The notes under the pieces were generated by a model. That model was given only the letters and a program-made list of their open reading frames with translations, was not told where the DNA came from and searched no databases. A DNA stretch of 64,000 nt from Dendrobium chrysotoxum (lineage: Eukaryota > Streptophyta > Magnoliopsida > Asparagales > Orchidaceae): contig CM034312.1 of assembly GCA_019925795.1 (NCBI GenBank), positions 87,795,528-87,859,527 on the forward strand, in the 5' to 3' direction. Shown here piece by piece: positions 26,901 through 32,960 of the stretch. Numbering within the stretch: position 1 is the stretch's first letter; the number at the start of each line of letters is the position of its first letter. The position numbers and the translations under genes were made by a program.

Positions 26901-29900
26901 TGTTATAACTCAAAAATTTATAAAAGATATTTATACATATAACAGTCAAAAATTATTTTGAGAGTTATTATAAGTCTCAATCACAAACCGTCTTCGCCAT
27001 AACATATATATTGTTGTGTTTTAGTTTCACTAATTTTTTCATAATTTTTGGATATCGGTACAATTCCTTAAGAAATTGGCATAGATCAGTACAATTAAGT
27101 TTTTTGGGATCGTTAGATGTCTGTTTTGCAAACCGATTTTACCTGATCATTCTAAACATGCTTAGCTAACTTTTTAAAATTTTCTCATCATTTTTGGATC
27201 TCCGCATTTGAAAATATAAAGGGATTTATATGATATTTATATTTATATGGCATAATTACTATTTTACCCATTCATATATTTTATATATTATTATATTATA
27301 AAAATCCTAATCTACTATCAAATTTCTATTAAATTCTATTTCCCCTATTTCATTTCTAGCAACAAAGAATAATTTTGGAAATTTAAGAGAAAAAAGAGGA
27401 GAGAGAAGAAGAAAAGCTAAGGTTTGACGGTCATAGAGCCTTTTTTGTCTGTTGGCCCAGTTGAGAAATTTATGTCTTGATGTAGGTTATGTTTTGCCTT
27501 TTTCAATTTTCAATAATTTAATATTTTTGAGATTTTTCCGATTAAATTTGTATTTTTATTATCGAAAAATGAGAATAACGTAAAACTTTCAATGCGTAAC
27601 TTTTTATATGTTATAAAAATTGAGATTATGAAGATTTTGAATATATTCTAGAAATTTTTTGCTGGGTGATTTTGAAAAAGCAGTGATTTTCGTCTATTCA
27701 GAAATTTATTTTGACATCTAAATATAGTGTTTTAATTTAATTAAAGCTTCATAATGATGTTTTATACAATCTCAGTTAATTTTGAGTTCCCAAAGAACAA
27801 TGAATGAAAGCCTACCTCTATACACGCCATCTTATAAAAATTTTATAAGCATCATATAACTCATCTTTGGGGGGTCATCCTTTTTTTTTTATTCCTACCA
27901 TCTAGAAGCATTCAATAAAATGAACAAAAAAATAAAAAGAAGTCCTAACTCCCAAAAAATTCCACTTAACCTATTTAGTTCACATCTCCCCATCCCATCC
28001 TTAAAATAGTTGAACCAACTATTCAACTAATCTCTCCCTCTCAATCCTAAGGTCCATCATTTGAATGTTAACAAAAACTAGAATTTCATTCTATTTGAGG
28101 CAAGCATAGGAAAGTAAAACTTTTCTTCCTACTCATGCCAACAGTTCCCAACAATAAGTACCCTACTTATGAAGTGAGGGAAATCATGGCATAAGACGAA
28201 TGATAAATCAAATGATAAAACATGACAAGCAAAAACCCAACCCACCTATAGTTGCCAAGTGATAGAATCTTGCCTAAGACCTAGTGAATAATATTTATAA
28301 ATATGCTCACACATTAGGCTGTTGAATGATCAAGAAAGATAGTGAGAAGCTTGAGGAATTCAGGATCTCCTTTTATATTAATGGTGATTAGTGATGTCAT
28401 AGGAATTCTCCTTGAAAATATTAAATATTAATTGAGCATGGATCTCTTATAATGAAAAAGCTTGGTGCACTGAATCTAATAGCAAATGATCACTAAGTAT
28501 AGACACATTGCATTCTGAACAAAACATTTATAATGATAGATACTTGAAAAAATATAGCTTAGAAATATAAGGTTAGAGATGCATACCATATAGGGTTTCC
28601 TGATAATGGAAGTCCAACTACGAGAGCAGCAAGAATTCCAATACAAATGAAAAGCTGGTTAACAGATCCAAGTGCCCCGCGAATTTCAGTTGGAGATATC
28701 TGAATATATGAAAATATTCAACAATAAAGACCTTAAAGACCTTCCTTTAGCTACAGAAAAATCAAAAAGCCTATTAATCTGCTGTTTTAAACACCTCTGA
28801 TATGTAAAGTGGAACGACTGCTGAAGTGATTCCAATCCCAATACCAGCAAGTAATCGACCAATCAACATTGCTTCCACGCTCTGAGCGGTAGAACTGTAA
28901 TAGTCTTCACGAAAAAATGAGGCACTACTCATGCATTAAGACTATGCTTATTAAAATTACAATTACAGAATGCTGAAACAAAACCTGAGAAAAGCACCAA
29001 CTACTAGTGGAATTGCATCAAGCTTAAAAGTTTTTGTTCGGCCAAATTTATCAGCCAATGCTCCGCCAGTGAAAGAACCAACCGTAGCTCCAGCAAGTAG
29101 CATGCTAACTACCCATCCTGTACCAAAGAATGTGACTAATATATGAACATTAAACCTTTCAAATTCATCAAAGATATCCTATACCATATTGGGCTTTCAT
29201 ATAATAAGATGAGCTAGATTACAAACACTAGTGTAAGTCCTAGTAGAAATTTTAAATTCATAAAATATATGAAGATCCATTTCAAAAGCTTTTCTCTAAT
29301 AATAAGAAAGAAGTTATTGTTTATTAATTCCAAGTTTATTAAACCAAACATTAAGTTTCCTTAAATTACTATAAAGTTGATACCTTGTAGGACAGCATTT
29401 TCAGTAATAAGAAGATCTTGAGAAAGATATTCAAGGGCGCCATTCACAACCCTGAGAATAATAGAAATTAAAGTAGGATAAAAAAACATTTATTATGTTC
29501 TAATCATAATAGAAATATTTTCATACTCCAAAAGTTCATGGCTTGCAAGTTTCATATCAACATCATTAGCCTTTGGGGATAATTTTGCTTTCTTGATGAA
29601 GAAATATTTAATTGTGAGGTTAAGAACAATGAAATAAATTAAATGGAAGAATCCTTCATTGCTCTGTGTCAAATTTCTATGAATAAAACAGTATGAAATG
29701 TGATATATCACCACTAGTTTTAGGAACATACCCAAGGTGATATCCGAATAAAATTGCACCCAAGCAAGCAATACCAACATATGGCAAAACTGTACCAGAA
29801 GATTTCTCTTTTAGTTTAATAGAAGGGTTATCCTCAGGATCACCTGAAATGCGATCAGTTGCCACCCTACTTCAGAATAATTTTTCAAGTAGTACATCAA

Positions 29901-31753
29901 GAGTATGATAGGTAAAATAAAGAAGTACAATCAAATGTAAAAACTTTTAATTTTCCTACTTCCTCCAAGAAATACCTTGATGTTGATCCAAAGAATGGCA
30001 TGAAATGCACGAATTTAGAAGGTTGTCTAAAGCTACCACGTAATAGTGAAGGATAAGGTTAAAAGCAAACCAATGATTAAAATTTAATTCAAAAAAGTAT
30101 TTTAAGCAGATTATGATTGCGCTGTCAAATGAATGACATCGATTCTAATGTGTTTACTCTCTCATACAAAACCACTAAAAGATGGTAGTTCTAAGGTTCT
30201 CCGTATGGGTTCACCGCACATTGTGCTTCATTGTAAATTTTGATATAAGTATCCAAGAAATTTTCTTTTAGCGAAAGAAGCAAAATCACATCCAACCCCT
30301 TCGCCAACCCCATGTAGTCGAATAAAGGCTTGATGTTGTTGTTGTTGTTGACAGAAGCAAAACCTCATCCAATACCTTACTTGTCTCTGACGTATTCACA
30401 CACATTTATATTAAGCTATTTTATCTAACCACAGCAAGCAGGTTAACCCTGTTCATTATACGAAAGGTAAAAATCTCATCCCCTAATATACTGAAACATT
30501 ATAGTTTCAAAACTTCTTTGCAGCCATTAATTCAGTATTAATGGTTAACTGTTTCCAACATATAAGAGAAAAGCTTCAAAGACAACAATTTTGCTGATGA
30601 GTTCCACATAAATCATAACTGTGTTAATAAGTTGCAACCTGCAAGGGCTATTTATGTTTGAAGGCAAAAATTGAATTGTTGATTCATAGATCTTAAGCTC
30701 TAGTTAATTGTAGGTTAACATATGACAATAACATTACGGAGGATTTACATGTATGACACGTAAGTCTATTCTATTTACATTTTTAACATATAAGATTTTT
30801 TATTTACTCAACCACCACCATCTATTAAATTGTCATCCCAAAATGTCGGGGCACAACCTGCTGTCGTAGGTGCTCCTACACATGCACCCATGAGTCCCAA
30901 TCTCCACGCACCAATTCCATTCCCCGTATGTTATTTTACGGATTGTGCGGATTATATGAGTAAATAGAAAGTTTTTTATGCTAAATGTGTAAATGGGATA
31001 GAATTAAGTGTTATGTATGTAAATCCCCCTAACATTACAACAAGTACCAATATTTAAGGTGAATCAATCATACAGGAAAACTCCAACAATCATCCAGGCA
31101 ATCCTATGTAGACACAACCCATGACACTCAGCACAATTTTCTCACATCAAAACTAAGTTAAAAAAAGAGTTGACGCTAACCTACAAACACCATGCGTTAA
31201 AAAAAATCTCATTTGTGTCTTGCTTTGATTATCAACAAAATTCGCCAACTACAACGAATCTTAAGGAGCAATTCCTTAAAAAGTAAACGGCCAGTGTCAA
31301 TTAAATAAGATGATCGTAATTAATGAAATCAGAACCGTAATCAAAGCACAGCATTACAGAAGACAACATATTTTCGTAGTTCATTCCAACCAAAAAGCCA
31401 CAATCGAGTGCAATCACCTGTGAGAGAGCGTGATATACCATGTAACTGAAAACAAGCACAAAGCCCCCAAAAAAAAAAAAAAACGGACCAGCGGCTGAAG
31501 CACGGATTGATCCAGCTTTCCCAATCGGCCTCAAGACACTCTCCATCCCCGTCTTCATCCGAGTTAATCCCATCTCGAGCAATCCAATCCGCGTCCCCCC
31601 GCAGCAAAATCTCCTTACGGGCATGAATGAAGCCGGCTTATGCCCTAATCTCCTCTCACGAATGACACAATACCCCACAGAAACCCTACCTTTGATCGAT
31701 TCCCCCGCGCCAGCTACAATCCCACCGCCGCCAGAAATCGCGACTGAAAACAT
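1943..31753 (-). CDS. pGlcT: Plastidic glucose transporter (pGlcT-type MFS sugar porter), 3' end outside window
   Basis: This gene encodes a sugar porter of the major facilitator superfamily. By homology to plant pGlcT it exports glucose from starch breakdown across the chloroplast inner envelope. Twelve exons join in one phase: 31489-31753, 29732-29843, 29384-29451, 28985-29117, 28795-28894, 28587-28699, 4577-4670, 4296-4449, 3296-3442, 3105-3178, 2181-2269 and 1943-2057, giving 488 codons. Residues 1 to about 88 form a basic, Ser/Gly-rich transit peptide. Family motifs are LADKFGRT (about 169-176), PESPRW (287-292), QQLAGINAVVYYS (from 358), DRKGRK (405-410) and LLLPEIFASRIRAKA (about 466-478). 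The family is usually about 545 residues, so roughly 57 C-terminal residues are missing. They should follow the GTGAGT donor after GMHW, beyond base 1. All introns read here have GT donors and AG acceptors. Intron 6 is inflated to 23.9 kb by transposons. No in-frame stop or frameshift is seen, so the gene looks intact as far as it can be read. Confidence 0.95.
2181..2269 (-). CDS. pGlcT: pGlcT exon 11
   Basis: The exon encodes AASMLLLSLSFTWKVLAPYS and continues to GTLAVLGTV. The acceptor is CATCAAG|GCTGCT and the donor GTTCT|GTAAGT. Confidence 0.94.
2773..3112. repeat. 170-bp tandem duplication spanning the exon 10 donor
   Basis: Bases 2773-2942 and 2943-3112 are adjacent direct copies. I see only two mismatches (AGCATGG/AGTATGG and AAAGAGAAG/AAAGGGAAG). 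On the gene strand the unit runs from eight bases before the end of exon 10 into intron 10, so a second GGGAATG|GTAGGG donor lies at about 2935. The near identity means the duplication is recent. Confidence 0.97.
3105..3178 (-). CDS. pGlcT: pGlcT exon 10
   Basis: The exon encodes TAVASSLMDRKGRKSLLLIS followed by FMGM, including the second D-R-x-GRK loop. The donor is GGGAATG|GTAGGG. This donor and the last eight exon bases are copied 170 bp downstream by a tandem duplication (see the repeat at 2773-3112). Confidence 0.93.
3296..3442 (-). CDS. pGlcT: pGlcT exon 9
   Basis: The exon encodes VVSVGAALFLFQQLAGINAV and continues to VGASNVLG. It contains the QQLAGIN substrate-site signature of membrane segment 7. 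The acceptor is ACGTAG|TTGTAA and the donor CTTG|GTGAGT. Confidence 0.95.
4296..4449 (-). CDS. pGlcT: pGlcT exon 8
   Basis: The exon encodes QGKFSEAENAVRILYGKERV and continues to AGWFDLFSKRYWK, the central cytosolic loop of pGlcT. The acceptor is CTTTCAG|CAAGG and the donor GGAAAG|GTACAT. Confidence 0.95.
4577..4670 (-). CDS. pGlcT: pGlcT exon 7
   Basis: The exon encodes WRSMFGIAIIPSILLALGMA and then ISPESPRWLVQ. PESPRWL is the central-loop sugar-porter motif. The acceptor is ATTCAG|GTGGCG and the donor TTCAG|GTTTCT. Confidence 0.95.
4740..6080. other. Low-complexity CTAG/TTGACC-rich stretch around a MITE
   Basis: Short words such as CCTAG, TTGACC and TTAGTC recur without a fixed period. 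The composition resembles 32430-34490, which may be the same kind of degenerate non-coding transposon DNA. No reading frame is convincing. A hAT-like MITE sits inside at 5244-5646. Confidence 0.4.
5244..5646. mobile_element. Non-autonomous hAT-like MITE
   Basis: The 403-bp element begins TAGGGGTGTCAA and ends TTGACACCCCTA, perfect 12-bp terminal inverted repeats. The flanks are GCTAACTT (5236-5243) and GCTAATCC (5647-5654), an 8-bp target-site duplication with differences at the 3' side, as expected for hAT elements. The interior is AT-rich, with GGGTT/AACCC words near both ends, and has no transposase. Confidence 0.88.
6081..9640. other. Intronic DNA with no recognised gene
   Basis: The interval is AT-rich, with only short shadow frames on both strands. 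The longest frames (6185-6472 plus, 7045-7242 minus) match no family I recognise. A (TA)n microsatellite lies at 8896-8936. Confidence 0.5.
8896..8936. repeat. (TA)n microsatellite
   Basis: About 20 uninterrupted TA dinucleotides. Confidence 0.97.
9646..9858 (-). CDS. Unrecognised short frame with C-terminal hydrophobic segment (possible captured fragment)
   Basis: The frame reads MEVDDTVDYYVDLILFTLVL, then SIEEYLPSGEWRIIG, and ends VGISCFLVALLGLLIFFFR before a stop. It has two hydrophobic stretches, and the C-terminal one looks like a tail anchor. GC content and codon use are richer than the surroundings, suggesting coding origin or capture. The start is uncertain because the frame stays open upstream for a short distance, and no promoter or splice structure is evident. 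It may be a transposon-captured gene piece or chance. Confidence 0.25.
   Translation of the reverse strand: MEVDDTVDYYVDLILFTLVLSIEEYLPSGEWRIIGHPPASFPPTTSPASNTVGISCFLVALLGLLIFFFR
9859..10820. other. G-rich non-coding transposon-like DNA
   Basis: The plus strand is purine-rich, with many GGG tracts (especially 10500-10690: GGGAGGTGGGAGGG, GGGGGGGATGGGAG). Several overlapping frames exist only because of this skew. It directly follows, on the minus strand, a TATA-bearing LTR-like segment (10820-11110), so it may be that element's leader. Confidence 0.4.
10820..11110 (-). mobile_element. LTR fragment with TATA box (minus strand)
   Basis: On the minus strand the order is CCTATATATTAGGGCCCC (TATA at 10899-10907), a short U5-like leader ending AACCCTAGG, then G/C-skewed sequence. 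This resembles LTR promoters of plant retrotransposons. An 80-bp piece of it (10963-11042) recurs at 13539-13617. The family is not identified. Confidence 0.5.
10963..11042 (+). repeat. 80-bp dispersed repeat, copy 1
   Basis: It starts AAACTAGCTACCCATAGG and is nearly identical to 13539-13617, apart from GAGTGAAA/GTGAAA and ATACATC/ATGCATA. Copy 2 abuts the end of the first 677-bp repeat. Confidence 0.9.
11111..12860. other. Intronic DNA with no recognised gene
   Basis: Only short frames are present (for example 11249-11461 minus). Scattered words such as AAGCCTAATGACATC-type phrases recur, but I could not define a repeat unit. Confidence 0.45.
12861..13537 (+). repeat. 677-bp direct repeat, left copy (LTR-like)
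   Basis: It begins GTGTTGAGGGTTG and ends ATCATGAATCAATAT. It is about 97% identical by eye to 17700-18375. TGTTGA near the start and TCAACA near the end of the right copy give LTR-like TG...CA ends. However, the identity extends 15 bp past that TCAACA. The 4.16 kb between the copies is element P copy 1 plus an 80-bp fragment. Confidence 0.9.
13539..13617 (+). repeat. 80-bp dispersed repeat, copy 2
   Basis: It matches 10963-11042. It sits exactly between the left 677-bp repeat and the start of element P. Confidence 0.9.
14260..14470 (+). repeat. About 84-bp tandem repeat in element P
   Basis: AGGAGCTTG...TTGTTGTAGTCC followed by GTGGTGCATAT..GG.TCTCC occurs at about 14267 and again at 14350. 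A third, decayed unit starts near 14434. Confidence 0.75.
15764..16103 (+). repeat. Array of four short hairpin motifs with AATAAA loops
   Basis: Units lie at 15764-15791, 15829-15857, 15961-15988 and 16075-16103. Each reads CCCACCACGC, GCAATAAAG, GCGTGTAT with small changes. CACGC can pair with GCGTG around a loop holding AATAAAG. The counterpart in copy 2 (51720-51984) has TATAAAG-type loops and the same stems. Confidence 0.85.
16263..16520 (+). mobile_element. 5'-truncated RTE LINE insertion with 12-bp TSD
   Basis: The 234-bp body (16275-16508) is flanked by identical ATACTTAACATA at 16263-16274 and 16509-16520. It translates as RPKKTWLENIRNDLSLLDL and then TQWRKRIHVADPT. It ends GATAAAGGCTTGATG plus (TTG)n, the 3' tail typical of plant RTE LINEs. 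The insertion lies inside element P copy 1 and so is younger than it. Confidence 0.95.
16521..16846. repeat. AT-rich TTAATTATAA low-complexity block
   Basis: The block is almost entirely AATTAATTATAATTAA-type words, with only occasional G or C. It interrupts element P between the hairpin array and the purine-rich block. Confidence 0.95.
16850..17640 (+). repeat. Purine-rich leader block of element P with three 140-bp tandem units
   Basis: Units start at about 16929, 17069 and 17209: CTTCACAGCAAGCG, CTTCACAACGAGCG and CTCCACAGCGAGTG, each followed by a CCGATC...GGAA(GG)AAC stretch. A 163-codon frame (16880-17371) crosses them. It encodes a repetitive Ser/Lys/Arg-rich chain and looks like a by-product of the repeats. 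The block ends with GCAGGATTCGCTGAGG and the donor-like AACAG|GTATGA. Confidence 0.7.
17700..18375 (+). repeat. 677-bp direct repeat, right copy
   Basis: It pairs with 12861-13537. It is preceded by the palindrome CTGTTGAGGTCAACAG, and its downstream flank (GGTAAGAGG) differs from that of the left copy. No polypurine tract or primer-binding site could be placed, so calling the pair LTRs is inference. Confidence 0.88.
18376..20670 (+). mobile_element. Decayed Ty3/gypsy gag-protease region (Tat/Ogre-like)
   Basis: The best part is 20082-20414, with YKLYDQMLKYSMENYHIFND and then IIQLSKN...KIKDIP-like text, continuing as AKFAENAES. This resembles the gag-protease linker of plant gypsy elements ('YCxYHxxxGHxxEDCxxxK'). 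Upstream (about 19190-19900) looks like decayed gag. Many stops are present. The clade is a guess. Confidence 0.5.
20672..22503 (+). repeat. 5' LTR of family G1 element
   Basis: It aligns with 26901-27788 from its first bases (CATAATTGAAAA / TATAACTCAAAA) through a run of matching blocks such as TATATATT.TTGTGTTTTAG. It ends TTGGGTTGTGATA, a decayed TGTGACA, just before the primer site. Confidence 0.9.
21721..21913 (+). repeat. 38-bp minisatellite inside the LTR
   Basis: Four 38-bp units start at 21721, 21759, 21797 and 21835 (TATGCCGGCACCAGTGGGC, then GACC.AGGTGGGATTCTGT). A fifth partial unit starts at 21873. Confidence 0.95.
22693..23770 (+). pseudogene. gag of G1 element (broken)
   Basis: It begins MTNGQSSNQATRVQG, then a stop. 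Fragments such as LQPPSLLGI, WETFTETFGTWF and AFLSDDEAECQW match the retrotransposon gag domain. A CCHC zinc knuckle, CFCSGQYRHRIVEC, is within 23507-23770. Several in-frame stops (for example after GTTP) show that it is a pseudogene. Confidence 0.85.
23925..24450 (+). pseudogene. Aspartic protease and N-terminal pol (broken)
   Basis: TGTAYISASPCCILFDSGAS and then HSFMSEQYFDSL carries the D-S-G active-site motif of retropepsins. Later blocks (VILDMD, QIDCPKK, VVQKFSDIFPKEL) match the linker leading to gypsy reverse transcriptase. The core of that domain does not follow. Confidence 0.85.
24456..24990 (-). mobile_element. Foreign segment replacing reverse transcriptase (possible solo LTR)
   Basis: This segment of about 535 bp has no pol homology and interrupts the element where reverse transcriptase should be. 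On the minus strand it runs from TGTGGAGTCC to GCATCAACA, that is TG...CA, with a leader-like C/T-rich middle. No matching 5-bp target duplication is visible (TTTAC versus GTGAG). An insertion with a deletion is therefore more likely than a clean solo LTR. Confidence 0.4.
25050..25440 (+). pseudogene. RNase H domain of G1 pol (broken)
   Basis: Reading across frames: VFSDASLRGLGC, then KELPDTGSE-type and ALNIWRHYLY-type text, LTDHQNLKYIF, LNLRQRMWLELIKDHDL and ADALSRKS-like ends. These are the characteristic blocks of gypsy RNase H. Confidence 0.85.
25590..26320 (+). pseudogene. Integrase of G1 pol (broken)
   Basis: Blocks include DRLTKSAHFISIRQIDL, VRDIIILHGAPKVIVSDYDD, RFTSRLFRY, WEDHIALVKFAYNNNYQSSI and APYKVLYGRKCRTPL. 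Asp of DRLTK and Asp of VSD are two of the DDE residues. A stop follows LFRY, and other stops and frame changes occur. Confidence 0.9.
26440..26850 (+). pseudogene. Integrase C-terminal region of G1 pol
   Basis: DHMSDIHNVFHISSRRKWI, VLDRILTYNVRNLSR and then REATWAKEYEMRQLYPDLF match the gypsy 'VFHVSxLRKY...ILDRxxxxLRNK...EATWExExxMRxxYPxLF' tail. Confidence 0.88.
26901..27788 (+). repeat. 3' LTR of family G1 element (truncated)
   Basis: It starts TGTTATAACTC directly after a purine-rich tract (AAGATGGGTGGA, 26889-26900). It aligns with the first half of the 5' LTR and then breaks off at GAGTTCCC, so about 950 bp are missing. Confidence 0.9.
27789..28586. other. Rest of intron 6, no recognised feature
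   Basis: AT-rich single-copy-looking sequence with no convincing frame. Confidence 0.5.
28587..28699 (-). CDS. pGlcT: pGlcT exon 6
   Basis: The exon encodes ISPTEIRGALGSVNQLFICI and then GILAALVVGLPLSGNPIW. The PTEIRG motif marks the cytosolic end of membrane segment 4. The donor ATATG|GTATGC starts the 23.9-kb intron 6. Confidence 0.95.
28795..28894 (-). CDS. pGlcT: pGlcT exon 5
   Basis: The exon encodes STAQSVEAMLIGRLLAGIGI followed by GITSAVVPLYISE, with the GRLLAGIGIG motif of membrane segment 4. It ends in phase 0 at the donor GAG|GTGTTT. Confidence 0.95.
28985..29117 (-). CDS. pGlcT: pGlcT exon 4
   Basis: The exon encodes GWVVSMLLAGATVGSFTGG and then ALADKFGRTKTF. This is membrane segment 2 plus the cytosolic D-x-x-GR loop diagnostic of MFS sugar porters. 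The acceptor is GGTACAG|GATGGG and the donor CTCAG|GTTTTG. Confidence 0.95.
29384..29451 (-). CDS. pGlcT: pGlcT exon 3
   Basis: The acceptor is TTCTCAG|GGTTGTG and the donor CTACAAG|GTATCA. The exon encodes VVNGALEYLSQDLLITENA and then VLQ, the loop after membrane segment 1 that is characteristic of pGlcT. Confidence 0.93.
29732..29843 (-). CDS. pGlcT: pGlcT exon 2
   Basis: The acceptor is ATTTCAG|GTGATCC, the only nearby AG that keeps phase with exon 1; upstream AGs at 29867-29871 would shift the frame. The exon encodes GDPEDNPSIKLKEKSSG and then the first membrane segment, VLPYVGIACLGAILFGYHLG. The donor is CTTGG|GTATGT. Confidence 0.88.
29844..31488 (-). other. pGlcT: Intron 1 of pGlcT
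   Basis: The interval is 1,645 bp and AT-rich. It contains a tiny RTE LINE insertion at 30276-30372 and nothing else recognised. Confidence 0.85.
30276..30372 (+). mobile_element. Extremely truncated RTE LINE tail with about 20-bp TSD
   Basis: The 57-bp body (30296-30352) reads CCAACCCCATGTAGTCG, then AATAAAGGCTTGATG and (TTG)n. This is the same 3' tail as the insertion at 16275-16508. It is flanked by AGAAGCAAAATCACATCCAA and AGAAGCAAAACCTCATCCAA, a 20-bp duplication with three differences. Confidence 0.88.
31489..31753 (-). CDS. pGlcT: pGlcT exon 1 (transit peptide)
   Basis: The ATG at 31753 opens 88 codons plus one base. The product begins MFSVAISGGG and ends SIRASAA, a typical stromal-targeting composition rich in Gly, Arg and Ser with few acidic residues. 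The donor is GCTG|GTCCGT, followed by a run of about 15 T. I chose this start because a TATA-like motif lies about 105 bases upstream. An earlier ATG at 31848 opens a different frame that overlaps this one. Confidence 0.85.
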
Positions 31754-31854
31754 CTTTCTCGCAGTCCAAGGGTCAAACGCTTAAACTGGCAGAAAGCGAT
31801 ATGGCTTTTACCACCAACCAAAGAAGACCGTACTTGCGCGCCGATCATTCCACC

Positions 31855-31866
31855 TATTATATTATA
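31855..31866 (-). promoter_or_regulatory. pGlcT: Candidate TATA box of pGlcT
   Basis: TATAATATAATA on the minus strand, about 102-113 bases before the chosen ATG. Position and sequence fit a plant core promoter. An ATG at 31848 would lie upstream of the expected transcription start. Confidence 0.5.
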
Positions 31867-31870
31867 TGCT

Positions 31871-32430
31871 TTCCGTCGTCAAGCGGCTAGAAATGCACCG
31901 TTAGATCCGTAGCATTAAAAAAATTATTATTATTCTAAAATAAATAAATAAATAAAACTCATCAAAAAATTACTCAATTAAGTTAAACTCTTAAGTAAAA
32001 AAAATTTATGAAAAACTTCTTAGTTTAATTATTAGAAATTTAAAAAAATCAAATGATTATTTTTAGATTTTTAAAAACTTTTAAATATTTTTTCATTTAA
32101 ATTTTTAGGCATACAGTGATATACATACACACACATACTAGTATAAATACACGTGCACAAATGCACATTGCTATAAATGAGTTGAGATAATATATTCATG
32201 TCATAAAAGAAGCAAATAAATGTACACTTAATCTCATTAAAAATTTTAATGATGAGCAATAAAGAAAAAAATGTAAATAATAAAAATAATTTTGTGGCAT
32301 AATATTTCAATAATGGTGTAAGAGGATGTCAAAAAAGCTCAACAATTTGAATGTTTGTAAATGTTGCAAGATGAAAACTCATTGAACATGAAAATTATCA
32401 CATCTTTTTGTTGACCTCATTTTTGTATGA
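31871..32430. other. Intergenic AT-rich DNA upstream of pGlcT
   Basis: It holds poly-A/T runs and ATAAATAA repeats. The only frame of note (32071-32310, minus) is hydrophobic AT-rich noise. Promoter elements beyond the TATA box cannot be assigned. Confidence 0.5.
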
Positions 32431-32960
32431 GGTCATTAGGACCCAACCCAGACTCTAGGTGAATCCAAGCCCTAGGATCAATTTTGATATTAGATCCACT
32501 CATATCCCAGACCTTAGGATCTATCTAAATCTTAGGATCATTCTAGACCCCAGACCTTAGGACTTCTAGACTCTAGTATTCCTCTAGATTTCAAATCCTA
32601 TGATTTACTCATACTCTAGATCAATCTAGGCCATAGATCAGTCTAGATTCAAATCAATCCTAACCCTAGATCTATTCAAATTCCAATCAACCCAGACCTT
32701 AAACATAGTTAAACTCAAATCAATCCAGATCTCAAGATAATTTCAGCTTCTGACCAATCTAGATCTTAATTCAATCTAGATCTAATCTTTAGACCTATTC
32801 AGGACCTTAGGAACTATTTTAGACACTGGGATTCTTTTTAAATCTAGACCTTGTGATCTACTTAGGTCCCAGGATTTATCTAGATCCCACACCTTAGGAT
32901 TTCTTAGACTTTAAAATCCTCCTAGATTCTAGACCTTAGGATCTATCCAGCCTCCTATCA
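32430..32960. repeat. Degenerate CTAGA/CCTTAGGATC tandem-like repeat
   Basis: Words such as CCAGACCTTAGGATCTA, CTAGACTCTAG and AATCTAGATC recur every 15-25 bases over about 500 bp. The period is irregular. No coding frame is seen. Confidence 0.65.

Larger units (their letters stand above)
20672..27788 (+). mobile_element. Decayed Ty3/gypsy LTR retrotransposon (family G1)
   Basis: The order is: 5' LTR 20672-22503, an initiator-Met-type primer site (TGGTATCTGAAC at 22512), gag with a CCHC knuckle, aspartic protease, RNase H, integrase with a C-terminal domain, a polypurine-like tract, and a truncated 3' LTR 26901-27788. The protease-integrase order is that of Ty3/gypsy. Reverse transcriptase is missing, replaced by a segment at about 24456-24990. 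Stops are frequent, so it is dead. Three further loci in the window belong to the same family (37295-39020, 39690-42060, 62040-64000). Confidence 0.93.
4671..28586 (-). other. pGlcT: Giant intron 6 of pGlcT, filled with transposons
   Basis: About 23.9 kb separates exon 6 (ending NPIW) from exon 7 (starting WRSMF). The splice phases match (TG|G). The interior holds a hAT-like MITE, microsatellites, LTR fragments, element P copy 1, an RTE LINE insertion and a nearly complete but decayed gypsy element, each listed separately. Confidence 0.9.

Noticed and set aside
29844..29871. Two other AG acceptors just upstream of pGlcT exon 2 that would add residues VATDRIS.
   Set aside because: Both need a phase-2 exon 1, but exon 1 ends in phase 1 at its only suitable GT donor. 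ATTTCAG|GTGATCC keeps phase and gives GDPED, which fits the family.
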